Source: Bremerella sp. P1
GTDB lineage: Bacteria; Planctomycetota; Planctomycetia; Pirellulales; Pirellulaceae
DNA: 64,000 nucleotides
Assembly: GCF_028748185.1 (NCBI RefSeq)
Contig: NZ_CP118164.1
Coordinates: 6,411,814 to 6,475,813, forward strand
Reading direction: 5' to 3'
Part shown: piece by piece, positions 1 to 8,820 of the stretch
Layout of the letters: every line of letters begins with the position of its first letter
How positions within the stretch are numbered: position 1 is the stretch's first letter
Translations under genes and position numbers: made by a program
The notes under the pieces: model-generated
What the model saw: only the letters and a program-made list of their open reading frames with translations
What the model was told of the DNA's origin: nothing
Database searches by the model: none

Positions 1-471
1 CGCAACGACTATCGAGACCTGATTCTCTTCGATCCAATGACCTTCACGTTGCTTAATATTGGTCAGGCTCGCTCGCATGGCGTAGAACTGACCGCTGACT
101 GGTATATCAATCCAGCGTGGACCGTTTGGGGATCTTATACCCACACCGACACGTGGGATGCCGACACCGGCCTTCCTTTGGTGCGTCGTCCAAGGGACAA
201 GGGTACCTTCGGCATCACACGTTACTTCGGATGCGATTGTGGTTCGATCACGTTGGCTGCCCGGATGGTCGGAAGCCGTCTCGATGCTCGCGACGGCTCC
301 GTGGTTTTAGCGAACTACAACGTCATTGACGTGTACGGCGACTACTGGATTCGTCCCAACATGCGTTGGTTCTACAAGATCGACAACCTCTTCAACGAAC
401 AGTACGAAGAGGTCACCGGTTACGCGACTTCTGATGCCGCCATCTATAGCGGCGTCGAGTGGACTTTCTAA
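1..471 (+). CDS. TonB-dependent receptor, C-terminal fragment
   Basis: The open frame runs in from the left edge, so only about 156 C-terminal residues are present. The sequence alternates short aromatic-rich strands with polar turns, as in the last strands of a TonB-dependent outer-membrane beta-barrel, and ends in ...GVEWTF; a terminal aromatic residue is the usual outer-membrane assembly signal. The phrase NIGQARSHGVEL followed by an aromatic-rich strand is typical of barrels of the vitamin B12/siderophore class. Family knowledge makes it an active importer of a large nutrient or metal chelate; the ligand cannot be told from this piece. A strong terminator follows directly. Confidence 0.8.
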   Translation, partial: RNDYRDLILFDPMTFTLLNIGQARSHGVELTADWYINPAWTVWGSYTHTDTWDADTGLPLVRRPRDKGTFGITRYFGCDCGSITLAARMVGSRLDARDGSVVLANYNVIDVYGDYWIRPNMRWFYKIDNLFNEQYEEVTGYATSDAAIYSGVEWTF

Positions 472-498
472 CCGAATGTCTCACAAGCTATGATGCAA

Positions 499-531
499 AA
501 GGCCCTTCATGATCTGATCATGAAGGGCCTT
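499..531. terminator. Bidirectional rho-independent terminator
   Basis: A perfect inverted repeat has 16-base arms (AAGGCCCTTCATGATC and its exact complement) around a single central T. It is flanked by an A-run on the left and TATTT on the right. It lies 28 bases after the receptor stop and just before the stop of the opposing gene at 535, so it can end transcription from both sides. Confidence 0.85.
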
Positions 532-534
532 ATT

Positions 535-861
535 TCATGCGATGATGCGGCACCCAATCAGATTCTGTCGTAGGCGTTTAATGGCCTCGGGAGATAGTCC
601 TGTGTCTGTCAGCGTCATGAGCTTCAGCCCTGGGTGCTGCAGAATGGACTCCACCGAAGCGTCTGTCAGAGGTGACTTCTCACAGTTCAAGACTTCGAGG
701 TTCTGGAGCACTTCGAATCGGCGAATTGACTGATCGGAAGGCTTCCAATCGCATGCCGAGAAGTCCAAGGTGTGTACCTGACCGCTCTTACGCATCCGAA
801 TGTGGACGCCATGCGACTTCAGGAACTCGACAATCTCTACGGGGTCTGGTTCTTTCGGCAT
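535..861 (-). CDS. Small leucine-rich-repeat-like protein
   Basis: 108 residues, hypothetical. The central part has leucine-rich-repeat spacing (LDFSACDW, LQNLEVLNCEKSPLTDASVE, LKLMTLTDTGLS), close to the short planctomycete LRR proteins in which each repeat reads 'L..L.L..T..TD'. There is no signal peptide or membrane segment, so a cytoplasmic binding protein is the best reading. The start lies 8 bases downstream of the metallophosphoesterase stop at 870, so the two are probably one transcript ending at the 499-531 terminator. No enzymatic motif was seen. Confidence 0.65.
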   Translation of the reverse strand: MPKEPDPVEIVEFLKSHGVHIRMRKSGQVHTLDFSACDWKPSDQSIRRFEVLQNLEVLNCEKSPLTDASVESILQHPGLKLMTLTDTGLSPEAIKRLRQNLIGCRIIA

Positions 862-869
862 ACGTCATT

Positions 870-1613
870 TCATGCGAGACGAGAATTGTCTGCCACGGGA
901 TGGCAATGCCCGTCGAGTTGCATCGGCAGCATATTGAACTTCAAACCGGAAATCGACGCCCCACCGTTGTGGAACTGAATCCCGCGAAAGGCATAATCAC
1001 TCATGGGAACGTGAGTGTGTCCGAAATAGACATTACGCACCGAATTGCCCATGTCTACTTTCTCGTTCGTCAAATAATCCCAAATCCGCCCCGCGACGAC
1101 GCGACGAGGATTGGCCAACTTGCCGACAACGGCGTGCAAGCGCGAACGGATCGCCATTTCATAGATTTGGTGACGATATTCAGGCTGCTTGAATTGATGC
1201 TTCCGGTTTCGTTGCGTAGCGAGAGCCAGATTGGTTCGGTTCTTCAAATGAACCGCATCACCGTGCAACATCACGGCCGAGCCAATGCGCAGGAAGTAAG
1301 GTTCCCAGTGAAAGTTTTCGTGCGATTCGGCGACGTCTCCGAGTCTTTTCACAAAATCGGCGTGGCAGTCATGATTCCCTAACAAGTAGTGGAACTGACA
1401 ACCACGATTCGACTCGACCAGATCGGTAAGCCATTGCATCGAAGCATCAATCGTCGCCTCGACCGAAGGCAGTGTGGTCCAGGAGAAGTCGACGATATCG
1501 CCGCCAAGCACGAAAACGCGTGCTTCCGCGGCGCGTGATAGAATCTCGTCCTCATGTTCGTGGTAGATCGAACGACGAGAAAACATGTGAAGATCGGAAA
1601 GAAACCAATCCAT
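870..1613 (-). CDS. Metallophosphoesterase, LpxH-like
   Basis: About 247 residues. The calcineurin-like motifs occur in order: SDLH near the N terminus, GGDIVDF, GNHD and GHTH, giving the Asp/His/Asn ligands of a dinuclear metal centre. Overall order and length fit the UDP-2,3-diacylglucosamine hydrolase (LpxH)-like family, but the Arg/Lys-rich middle part differs, so lipid A assembly is only one option; a general phosphodiesterase is the safe call. The ATG at 1613 is chosen because a GAGG lies 9 bases upstream and the protein then begins MDWFLSDLH; a GTG at 1634 and an ATG at 1622 are alternatives. Confidence 0.75.
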   Translation of the reverse strand: MDWFLSDLHMFSRRSIYHEHEDEILSRAAEARVFVLGGDIVDFSWTTLPSVEATIDASMQWLTDLVESNRGCQFHYLLGNHDCHADFVKRLGDVAESHENFHWEPYFLRIGSAVMLHGDAVHLKNRTNLALATQRNRKHQFKQPEYRHQIYEMAIRSRLHAVVGKLANPRRVVAGRIWDYLTNEKVDMGNSVRNVYFGHTHVPMSDYAFRGIQFHNGGASISGLKFNMLPMQLDGHCHPVADNSRLA

Positions 1614-1708
1614 ACTTTCCATCCTCAAAATCACAATGGACAGCTAAGGGTTAACGGTTTTCCAATTGTAACATGACGACCGGCGAGGAAAGACACGCTA
1701 CCCGCGTT

Positions 1709-2647
1709 TTAGTGCGTGATGTATTTATCGCCTAGTATTTCGAGGGATGAAAAGAAGTAGAGAACCTCGGGCGAACGAATTCGATCGCGTTTCCCCGACC
1801 ACATGGCGGTGATTGTCGTGCCCTCGACCGAAAACTTATGGACAACCGCGACATTTTTGGTCAACCGGCTGTCCTTGCTCACCAAGATGTAGCGGTGCAC
1901 GGCTACCGAATCGGTGTGATAAGTGACCTCAGAGCTGATCTTCATGACATTGGCTGCCGGTACACCCTGGAAGACTTCGTCACGATCCACCTTAGCCAAA
2001 AACTCGTTCCATTCTGGATGAGCCTCTTTACGCAGTTCGAGTGTCATGGTCCCAAACTGCGGGTCACGGAGTTTCAGAGTTCTTACCTTATCATCATCTG
2101 TAGATATCTCTGGTTCGCCTGGCATTCGGACCGTATAGCCCCACTGGGGATCGCTTGATGGCCTCCAGTTCCCCTCCAGCTTCGAGACGTCAATATTTAC
2201 GGGAATGTTCAACTCTAATGGGATGTCTGCATTGTCGTAGACATATTGAAATGCGACGACCGTTCCCACAATAAGCAATATCGCGGCCACACTGCTGCTG
2301 GCGATCATGAATATTAATTGTCGCTGCCGCTTCTTTTGCTTGGCTGAGACGACGGTGGCCGCATAGATGGCGTCGACATCTTCGTGTGTGTCGAAGAAGC
2401 CTTCCGATGAAGCGAGCTCTGTTGACGGTTCGACCAACAGTGGGTCTACGCTCGGTTCCTGTTTCTTGCGTTCAGCTAGATTCTTTTCGGCAACAGAAGT
2501 TGTCTTGGCAGTAGACTTCGTGGCACGTCCACTTGTTTCAACGCGAAATGCCTCTCCACAGCGAGGGCAGCGGACAGCTTTGCCGACCAGATGATCTTTA
2601 ACTTTGAAGGCCGAATCACAGTTCGTGCACTTAGCAATCGTCGTCAC
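1709..2647 (-). CDS. MJ0042-type zinc-ribbon membrane protein
   Basis: 312 residues in three parts. An N-terminal zinc ribbon has C7xxC10 and C27xxC30, the MJ0042 finger-like pattern. A charged linker follows, then one membrane helix at about residues 111-135. The C-terminal ~175 residues would lie outside the cytoplasm. The architecture resembles the next gene upstream (2719-4431), and the two are probably paralogues. The role is unknown. The Cys-rich end could sense metal or redox state or bind nucleic acid in the cytoplasm while the other end faces the periplasm. Confidence 0.7.
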   Translation of the reverse strand: MTTIAKCTNCDSAFKVKDHLVGKAVRCPRCGEAFRVETSGRATKSTAKTTSVAEKNLAERKKQEPSVDPLLVEPSTELASSEGFFDTHEDVDAIYAATVVSAKQKKRQRQLIFMIASSSVAAILLIVGTVVAFQYVYDNADIPLELNIPVNIDVSKLEGNWRPSSDPQWGYTVRMPGEPEISTDDDKVRTLKLRDPQFGTMTLELRKEAHPEWNEFLAKVDRDEVFQGVPAANVMKISSEVTYHTDSVAVHRYILVSKDSRLTKNVAVVHKFSVEGTTITAMWSGKRDRIRSPEVLYFFSSLEILGDKYITH

Positions 2648-2718
2648 ACCAAACCTGCCGATCTTCGGTGAGGTTGTTGTTAAAACGGAGACAGACTACT
2701 GAAGTGGACTCGAGCGGA

Positions 2719-4431
2719 CTAACCGGAACCGGGGTACGGATTTCCTTTTACACTGATCGACTGAAAGAACTTGCTCACTTCTGAAGAGGTGTGATTGCCT
2801 GACCAGAGGAACATGAACATCCGTTGCTGCGTAAAAAGGAGTACCACCCGACTTTTGCCAGGCTGGCTCCGCAAGATATCCGCTGAAAAGTGATACTCAA
2901 TCAGGGGGTAGTTGTCGAGCGTCATCTGCTCGGTCTTGGTGAGGTACTTGCTCGCACCCATCAGGTTCTGCAATCCAAAAACTTCCAGTTGTTCTTTGGA
3001 TGGCATTTGATTCGATTTAGGCGGGTTTCCCGGGATAGAAGAGCTGTACATCATGACGAACGACTCGTCGTTGCGAATGATGCGATACCCGTCAACTTTT
3101 GTGCCTAGCCACGGTCTTTCGATACTTGGAATTGGATCGAAGTTTGATGGAAACTTAACAGTCACCAGCCCCGCTGGACCACGAGCCTCGTCAGGAAACT
3201 GACTGGTTTGCTGGGTGACGTAATTAAACTTGCTCGGCCCACCGCCCCCGGAACCTAAGGTATTGCTGATCGTGCTGAGGGCATAAATCACCAAAACCAG
3301 TAGTCCGACGCCACAGACGATACCAACGGCGCTCACCACCAGTGTCGAACTGACTGGCAGTGACTTTCCGCCGGACGCTTTGCTCTCGCCGAACCCCTGT
3401 TGATCGGCCAACACCGCCGCGACCTGCTCGACATATTTCGAGCCCTCCACAGCTTCTAGATCATCGATGGACGCGCTGCGACCGATAAGCTGCTTGGCGG
3501 CAGTCATGGCTCTTTCGAGAACAGCCGGATCCTGCGTGTAGATATCGTCATGCTGACCGGGCAGGGCAGGGCGGTAGAAACCACCTTCGTTGTCTGCGGT
3601 CACCACTTCATCGGTAAAGGTCCCTTCGATGACCTTTTCCTTTGCCGAACGGTGGAAGCCTGCTTGCTCCTGTGTTGACTTCGCGGGCTTGGAGGATTCT
3701 TCCGAAACACCCGCGATCAGCTCGTCCTCGCTGATGTCCATACTGCTGGAAGGAGACGAGACGGGCTTGGTCGGCGCATCTTCTTGAAGCCCCAACTCCG
3801 CTTCGTCCGAATCAACAATCGGAGCGTTCTCGCCCGGCTTGGCAGCTTCGATGCGAATCTCTTTTTCTTCCGGAGATATCAGCGGTGCGTATTCAGAAGG
3901 AGCAACGACCGGAGCCTGCATTTGCACACTTCCGCCGGCTTGTTCTTTCAAGAAGTCCTTGGGGGGATTGCATGGTGCTCCCCACGGAACCTCTAACGCG
4001 GGAATATGGCGGTCACCAGGCAAGATCACCGCCGAAAGCGTACGGCGACTGCGAAGGATTGGGCTCTCTTTTCCCGCAGGAATCTGGTGAAGCTGCTTCT
4101 TGGCAGCTGATTCCGAGCCGGAAGCACTCTCGGATTCTGGTGCCCCCGCCCACTTGGGTCGGTCTGCCGATTTTGTCTTCTGAGACTTCTTCCCGGCGGC
4201 ACTCTTCTCGCCTAAAACCTTCGATCCTGATTGACTCTTGGGAATAACCTTAGACTTCGACAGATTCGCCGCAGATCCGTGCTTTGCCTTCTCTTCCGTG
4301 GAAGGGGCCGTATCCGTCAGCTTTACGTCAAACACCTTCTTGCACTTAGGGCAACGCACTGATTTGCCATGAAGCTCGGCTTTGGCTTTAAATCGGGTTT
4401 GGCAATGCGTGCACTGTGCGTACGAGGTCAT
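2719..4431 (-). CDS. Large MJ0042-type zinc-ribbon membrane protein
   Basis: About 570 residues from the ATG at 4431, where the protein opens MTSYAQCTHC. Fifteen further in-frame residues upstream look non-coding. An N-terminal zinc ribbon (CTHC ... CPKC) is followed by a roughly 320-residue linker rich in Ser, Lys, Glu and Pro that looks disordered. One membrane helix lies at about residues 362-386, then a Gly-rich hinge and a ~160-residue outer domain. Plan and order match the neighbour at 1709-2647, 71 bases downstream. No catalytic motif was found; a function cannot be assigned. Confidence 0.7.
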   Translation of the reverse strand: MTSYAQCTHCQTRFKAKAELHGKSVRCPKCKKVFDVKLTDTAPSTEEKAKHGSAANLSKSKVIPKSQSGSKVLGEKSAAGKKSQKTKSADRPKWAGAPESESASGSESAAKKQLHQIPAGKESPILRSRRTLSAVILPGDRHIPALEVPWGAPCNPPKDFLKEQAGGSVQMQAPVVAPSEYAPLISPEEKEIRIEAAKPGENAPIVDSDEAELGLQEDAPTKPVSSPSSSMDISEDELIAGVSEESSKPAKSTQEQAGFHRSAKEKVIEGTFTDEVVTADNEGGFYRPALPGQHDDIYTQDPAVLERAMTAAKQLIGRSASIDDLEAVEGSKYVEQVAAVLADQQGFGESKASGGKSLPVSSTLVVSAVGIVCGVGLLVLVIYALSTISNTLGSGGGGPSKFNYVTQQTSQFPDEARGPAGLVTVKFPSNFDPIPSIERPWLGTKVDGYRIIRNDESFVMMYSSSIPGNPPKSNQMPSKEQLEVFGLQNLMGASKYLTKTEQMTLDNYPLIEYHFSADILRSQPGKSRVVLLFTQQRMFMFLWSGNHTSSEVSKFFQSISVKGNPYPGSG

Positions 4432-4556
4432 CCTGAGCCCAGAATTGCAACAAATGGCGATAGAGACATTGGTCAATCAAGCAGGTTGATTCCCCCTCAT
4501 TCTCACTGGGGGGGCTGTAAAATTCAACCTCGCAACTGGCGATCTGTTCCGGTCAA

Positions 4557-5201
4557 TTAACCTTTTTGCGGAATCACAACCCGAACAACCACTTCGCGTT
4601 TTGATTTTCTGAGAGAAAAGGGCATCGTCTGATAGGTCTCGGCATAAGATCGACGAAAACGAAGCGTGTAGTCGTCGCTGGGCGTAAATTCGATAGGGAC
4701 ACTGAAACTACCGTCCGGACGCGTCAAATAGGCATTCAGACACTGTGAGGGGCCCAAGAGGTCAACCGGCAGGTTGGCTACCGGCCGGTCATTCTCGTCC
4801 ACAGCAATGCCGCGAATCACGCCATGATCTTCTTCCAGGTGGTCGGCCTCGGCCATCTTCCTGATCAGTTGCTTTAAATCTCCCGGTTCCGAAGTTCGGA
4901 TCACGACACGGTCATTGTCAAAATCGGCCTGTAGCCCCCCGGAAAGCGCCACCGCGTCTTCCGCTTTGGAGAACAACCACCGGACATCACGATAATTGGC
5001 CCGGTACTCGGCGGTCGGTAAGACTTCGTCATCGGCCAGTACTGGAGACGAGAGAAGAGCCTTGGCCTCGGCAGACGTCGGATCCAGGAAATAAGTCGTC
5101 AGACGGCCACGATAGCGCCACTGCGTTGTGACAACGATCGCAATCGAAACCACGACAAACAGCCCTAAAAGGCTCTTCAGACTGAAGCGAAACCCAAACA
5201 T
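4557..5201 (-). CDS. Membrane-anchored protein with planctomycete FSLKSLL motif and Ig-like domain
   Basis: About 214 residues from the ATG at 5201, giving MFGFRFSLKSLLGLFVVVSIAIVV. The 'RFSL+-LL' motif running straight into a membrane helix is a recurring N terminus of planctomycete proteins. The C-terminal half (GIAVDENDRPVANLPVDLLG..., DGSFSVPIEF) has the repeat structure of the carboxypeptidase regulatory-like beta-sandwich, a non-catalytic fold. I infer an extracytoplasmic structural or binding protein. The frame stays open to 5252, but the upstream residues lack the motif. Confidence 0.65.
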   Translation of the reverse strand: MFGFRFSLKSLLGLFVVVSIAIVVTTQWRYRGRLTTYFLDPTSAEAKALLSSPVLADDEVLPTAEYRANYRDVRWLFSKAEDAVALSGGLQADFDNDRVVIRTSEPGDLKQLIRKMAEADHLEEDHGVIRGIAVDENDRPVANLPVDLLGPSQCLNAYLTRPDGSFSVPIEFTPSDDYTLRFRRSYAETYQTMPFSLRKSKREVVVRVVIPQKG

Positions 5202-5307
5202 TCGCTCAAAATCCCCAATGGATAGCGAAAATGGACGACACGTGCCGTCCATTTAATCAATACCGTCGCCGGGGAAAAGAATCAACGTCTAAGGCCGAAT
5301 TGTGGTC

Positions 5308-6144
5308 CTAAGCCGCTGCTGATTCGGCCATGGTTTCTTCGGGTGACTTGCTGGCCAAACCGAGGCCCAAGACTTCCCGAGCCAGGTTTGTATAGTCTTC
5401 GGCACCGTTGGAATTCGGATCATAATCGAAAATCGATTGCCCGAAACTAGGTGCTTCTGCCAGGCGAATGTTGCGACGGATACGCGTTTGAAACACTTCG
5501 GCACTGGACCATGTCCGTCCTTCTGACGTACCCTGACCGAAGAACTCGTGAACGTCGCCGGCCACTTCTCCGGCCAGTCGCGTTCCCGACTCAAACAGGC
5601 AAAGCACCACGCCGGAAAGCTTCAAGCCGGGATTGATTCGTTTGGAGACGATATCCACCGTACGAAGCAGTTTGCTCAGACCATGCAAGGCAAGGAAGTG
5701 AGGCTGTAGCGGTAGAAAGACTTCATCGACGCAAGCCAACGCATTGAGAGTAAGTACGCCCAGGCTCGGCGGACAGTCAATGATCAAGTAATCGTATTGC
5801 TCGCCATGGACTTCCATCGCGTCACGAAGAATCATCTCGCGACCAACTTCGCCAGCCAGTTCCATTTCGGCGGCGGCCAAATCGAGGTGAGCGGGGATGC
5901 ACCATAGGTTTTCGCCAGCTTCGTGACGGACGTCTTCCAGGGAAGCTTCGCCCATGAGCACCTGGTAGATCGATTCGCTTCCCGAAGCGACCCCAATCCC
6001 GAGATGTAGCGAGGCATGTGCCTGGGGATCGAGATCCAGGACACAGACCTTGTGCCCCATACGAGCGATGGCCGAAGCGAGGTTGACTGCGGTGGTCGTT
6101 TTTCCAACGCCCCCTTTTTGATTCAAAATAGCAATCGACCGCAT
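5308..6144 (-). CDS. ParA/Soj-family ATPase
   Basis: 278 residues. A deviant Walker A motif KGGVGKTT lies at residues 10-17 with the signature first lysine, then VLDLDPQAH (Walker A') and IIDCPPSLG (Walker B). These define the ParA/MinD ATPases that dimerise on ATP and bind DNA or membranes to position chromosomes, plasmids or protein clusters. The start is firm: an AAGGAGGT ribosome-binding site precedes the ATG. No ParB or centromere-like repeat array lies nearby, so it is an orphan in this window and may position something other than the chromosome. Confidence 0.85.
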   Translation of the reverse strand: MRSIAILNQKGGVGKTTTAVNLASAIARMGHKVCVLDLDPQAHASLHLGIGVASGSESIYQVLMGEASLEDVRHEAGENLWCIPAHLDLAAAEMELAGEVGREMILRDAMEVHGEQYDYLIIDCPPSLGVLTLNALACVDEVFLPLQPHFLALHGLSKLLRTVDIVSKRINPGLKLSGVVLCLFESGTRLAGEVAGDVHEFFGQGTSEGRTWSSAEVFQTRIRRNIRLAEAPSFGQSIFDYDPNSNGAEDYTNLAREVLGLGLASKSPEETMAESAAA

Positions 6145-6379
6145 GACAACCTCCTTGTTGTAAAGCGAAACTTTCCGGCAATTCTGGCGCGTGCAGCGGT
6201 GCCAGCATCGTGGGGGATTGTAATCAGGACCGCCAAATGATTTCTAGACCGGTTTTCCCTGAATTCCCGCGCAAGTTTATATGGTCGTTGCCTTTTCGGT
6301 TAGGTAACTGTGGTCTATGATCGAAAGCTTGATAGCATCATTCTGCCAAGCCCCTTCAAGAAGCTAGAGGAAACGCCCC

Positions 6380-7171
6380 GTGCGTGTCATTATCGAATCT
6401 TCGGCCGAACACGGAAGTCAGCGTGCCGCCGCGATTGTCGCTCAACTGGTTCGCAAGAAACCCCGTGCTATCCTGGGTTTAGCGACCGGCGGAACCCCGC
6501 TGAAGCTCTATCAAGAACTGATTCGCATGCACCAGAGCGAAGGGCTTGATTTTTCCCGGGTTACCTCGTTTAACCTGGACGAATACGTCGGTCTTCCACC
6601 GACTCATCCCCAAAGCTATCGCCATTTCATGACGGAAAACCTATTCCGTCACATCAATATCGACATCCGCAATACCCACGTTCCCGACGGTCGGGCTCTC
6701 GATTACGAGACTTATGGACCTCAATACGAGGCCATGATCGCCGAGGCTGGCGGCATCGATCTGCAGATTCTGGGAATTGGCCGCGACGGACATATCGCGT
6801 TCAACGAACCAGGTTCATCGTTGGGAAGCCGTACTCGGTTGAAGACGCTCGCTCCGGAAACCATTCGTGACAACGCTCGCTTCTTCGGCACCGAAGAAGA
6901 CGTGCCTCGGTTGGCCATCACGATGGGGGTGGGTACCATCCTCGAATCGAAGAAGTGTATACTTCTCGCTTTCGGCAAGGATAAGGCCGAAGCAATTGCC
7001 GCGACGGTCGAAGGACCAGTTACGGCACAAGTCACCGGTAGTGCATTGCAGTTCCATCAGGATGTGGTCGTGATTCTCGACGAAGAATCGGCCTCGCAAT
7101 TGCAACGGCGTTCCTACTACGATGAAGTAGAGGAGGCGCATCGGCGGCTTCAATCCGGAGAAGTCAAATAA
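6380..7171 (+). CDS. nagB: Glucosamine-6-phosphate deaminase
   Basis: 263 residues, GTG start. NagB converts glucosamine 6-phosphate to fructose 6-phosphate and ammonia, the last step of amino-sugar catabolism. The catalytic residues fall at D67 (NLDEYVGL), D136 and H138 (GRDGHIAFNE) and E143, a constant offset of five from E. coli NagB (D72, D141, H143, E148). GLATGGTPL is the phosphate loop. It could finish the route begun by MurQ at 30.4-31.4 kb, although a GlcNAc-6-phosphate deacetylase (NagA) is not in the window. The rhomboid gene starts 12 bases downstream. Confidence 0.95.
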   Translation: MRVIIESSAEHGSQRAAAIVAQLVRKKPRAILGLATGGTPLKLYQELIRMHQSEGLDFSRVTSFNLDEYVGLPPTHPQSYRHFMTENLFRHINIDIRNTHVPDGRALDYETYGPQYEAMIAEAGGIDLQILGIGRDGHIAFNEPGSSLGSRTRLKTLAPETIRDNARFFGTEEDVPRLAITMGVGTILESKKCILLAFGKDKAEAIAATVEGPVTAQVTGSALQFHQDVVVILDEESASQLQRRSYYDEVEEAHRRLQSGEVK

Positions 7172-7183
7172 CCACAGATTGTC

Positions 7184-8191
7184 ATGCGCCAAATCGGTAA
7201 GCTCTCTTCCGAAACCCATGCTGCCCGCTTCGTCGACTATTTGTTGACGCAAGGCATCCACTCCAAAGCCGATGCGAATTCGCAGGGTGAGTGGTCTGTC
7301 TGGATCCACGAAGAAAACCAAGTCGATCAGGCACGAACCGAACTCGAAGCATTCCGCTCGAACCCGGATGACAGTCGCTATCGCACCGCCGGTGATGAAG
7401 CCGCTGGCATCCGCAAGATGGAGCAGCTTCGCGAGAAAGAGCGTCGCAAGAACGTCCACGAGGTGAAGCATCGCTCGGTTGGTGCGGGCGCAGGACTATC
7501 TGGGGCGCCGGTCACCAAGGGCATTCTGATCATCTGTGTCGTGATCGCCGCCATTGGGATGTTCGCGTCGAACTATTCCATGAAGAACCCAGGTCTGGGC
7601 GATCAGATCTACGGAGCACTCAGCTTTCTTTCTCCGCAAGATTTGCAAGCCTACGGAATCTCGCCAGAGCCGAACTCGCTACGCACTATTGAGCGGGGCC
7701 AAGTCTGGCGACTGATTACGCCGGCCTTTTTGCATGCCCGCAGCGGAAGCATGGCGATCTTGCATGTTGGTTTCAACATGTACATGCTCTTCATGCTCGG
7801 CCCCATCTTGGAACGCCGAATGGGCAGTTTCCAGTTCCTGCTGCTGAACGTTGGTTTGGCGCTCGCCGGTAATCTGGCCCAGGGGGTAATCCCAATGTAT
7901 ATCGAACTATACGGCGGCGACCTCGCTCAATACGAACGTTACTACGGCGGGGTGAACTTCCTCGGCTATTCCGGCGTTGTCTACGGGCTGTTTGGTTATC
8001 TCTGGATTCGCTCGAACCACGATCCGACCTTTGGCATCATGATTAACCAGTCGTCAATCATCATCTTGATGCTGTGGTTTTTCCTTTGTTGGTTTGGACT
8101 AATGGGTGGCGTCGCCAACCTTGCCCATACGGGCGGCCTGGTAGCCGGTATGCTCACGGGCTACATCCAAGCAATGTCCTCGCGACGGTAA
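7184..8191 (+). CDS. Rhomboid-family intramembrane serine protease
   Basis: 335 residues. Residues 1-65 form a soluble N-terminal domain like that of GlpG, and a charged linker leads to about six membrane helices from residue 112. The active site is intact: GYSG with Ser263 and ANLAHTGG with His315, plus the conserved HVGFN (Asn198) in the second helix. Such enzymes cleave transmembrane helices inside the bilayer; the substrate is unknown. It begins 12 bases after nagB and is probably co-transcribed with it, with no obvious functional link. Confidence 0.88.
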   Translation: MRQIGKLSSETHAARFVDYLLTQGIHSKADANSQGEWSVWIHEENQVDQARTELEAFRSNPDDSRYRTAGDEAAGIRKMEQLREKERRKNVHEVKHRSVGAGAGLSGAPVTKGILIICVVIAAIGMFASNYSMKNPGLGDQIYGALSFLSPQDLQAYGISPEPNSLRTIERGQVWRLITPAFLHARSGSMAILHVGFNMYMLFMLGPILERRMGSFQFLLLNVGLALAGNLAQGVIPMYIELYGGDLAQYERYYGGVNFLGYSGVVYGLFGYLWIRSNHDPTFGIMINQSSIIILMLWFFLCWFGLMGGVANLAHTGGLVAGMLTGYIQAMSSRR

Positions 8192-8204
8192 AAGTTCGCG
8201 GGCT

Positions 8205-8705
8205 TTACTGAGATGCGTCTGAGGTCACATCGGCGAAGAATGTAGAAAGGCCGCTGAGAGTTGGGTCTGGCTTAGCAATCAAGGCATTGGGGTGCTCTGG
8301 TAGTGCCAGTAACCCTCTTTCGAGATCGAATTGAACGACAGTGACGTCACTCTTTTCCGGCCATGAAAAGACGACTTCGTGCGTCCAAGCCGGCTCCGAC
8401 GCCTCCTGGGCAGTGGTTCCCGTAAAACTGGCGTCTTCGATCAACGCCTGGCGAAAATGGACCAGCCCACGCGCCTTGGAAATATCGAACGACTTCCCGG
8501 CTGTCTTCAGCTTCACAATCGGTGCATAACGAATGTTTTCGCCGTTGGCTGCTCCCCAGTAAGCGATCGAAGCGTACCCCTTCGACCAATGATGCCAGAC
8601 CGTAATGCCAGCCAAAACCGCGGCTATCAGAATCATGGCAGCGACGACCAATTTACCCGAGCTGACGCCGGGCCTGGAAATCGAACTCTTACGGGAAGTT
8701 GACAA
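8205..8705 (-). CDS. Single-pass membrane protein of unknown function
   Basis: 166 residues. A basic, Ser-rich N terminus is followed by one hydrophobic helix (roughly residues 19-37) and an outer domain of about 125 residues with no motif that I recognise. It converges on the rhomboid gene with only 13 bases between stops and faces the small protein at 8821 on the other side. Composition and codon pattern look like a real gene, but nothing shows its role. Confidence 0.55.
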   Translation of the reverse strand: MSTSRKSSISRPGVSSGKLVVAAMILIAAVLAGITVWHHWSKGYASIAYWGAANGENIRYAPIVKLKTAGKSFDISKARGLVHFRQALIEDASFTGTTAQEASEPAWTHEVVFSWPEKSDVTVVQFDLERGLLALPEHPNALIAKPDPTLSGLSTFFADVTSDASQ

Positions 8706-8742
8706 CGAGAACTCCTATCGGGAATGTTCGGCGAAGCTCACC

Positions 8743-8763
8743 TGATTTATACTCAATAAATCA
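8743..8763. promoter_or_regulatory. AT-rich inverted repeat between divergent genes
   Basis: TGATTTAT and its exact complement ATAAATCA are separated by 5 bases (ACTCA). The repeat sits 38 bases upstream of the minus gene at 8705 and 58 bases upstream of the proposed plus start at 8821. It could be an operator or part of an AT-rich promoter. Eight-base arms in AT-rich DNA can arise by chance. Confidence 0.3.
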
Positions 8764-8820
8764 CGGATCGTCGTGACGGCGAACCTAAGGTGCGTGCCAA
8801 GACTCTCAAAGGATAGTCGG

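Noticed and set aside
672-1382. 236-residue plus-strand open frame
   Set aside because: It lies antisense to the metallophosphoesterase, which has all family motifs; Arg/Ser-rich and without domain marks.
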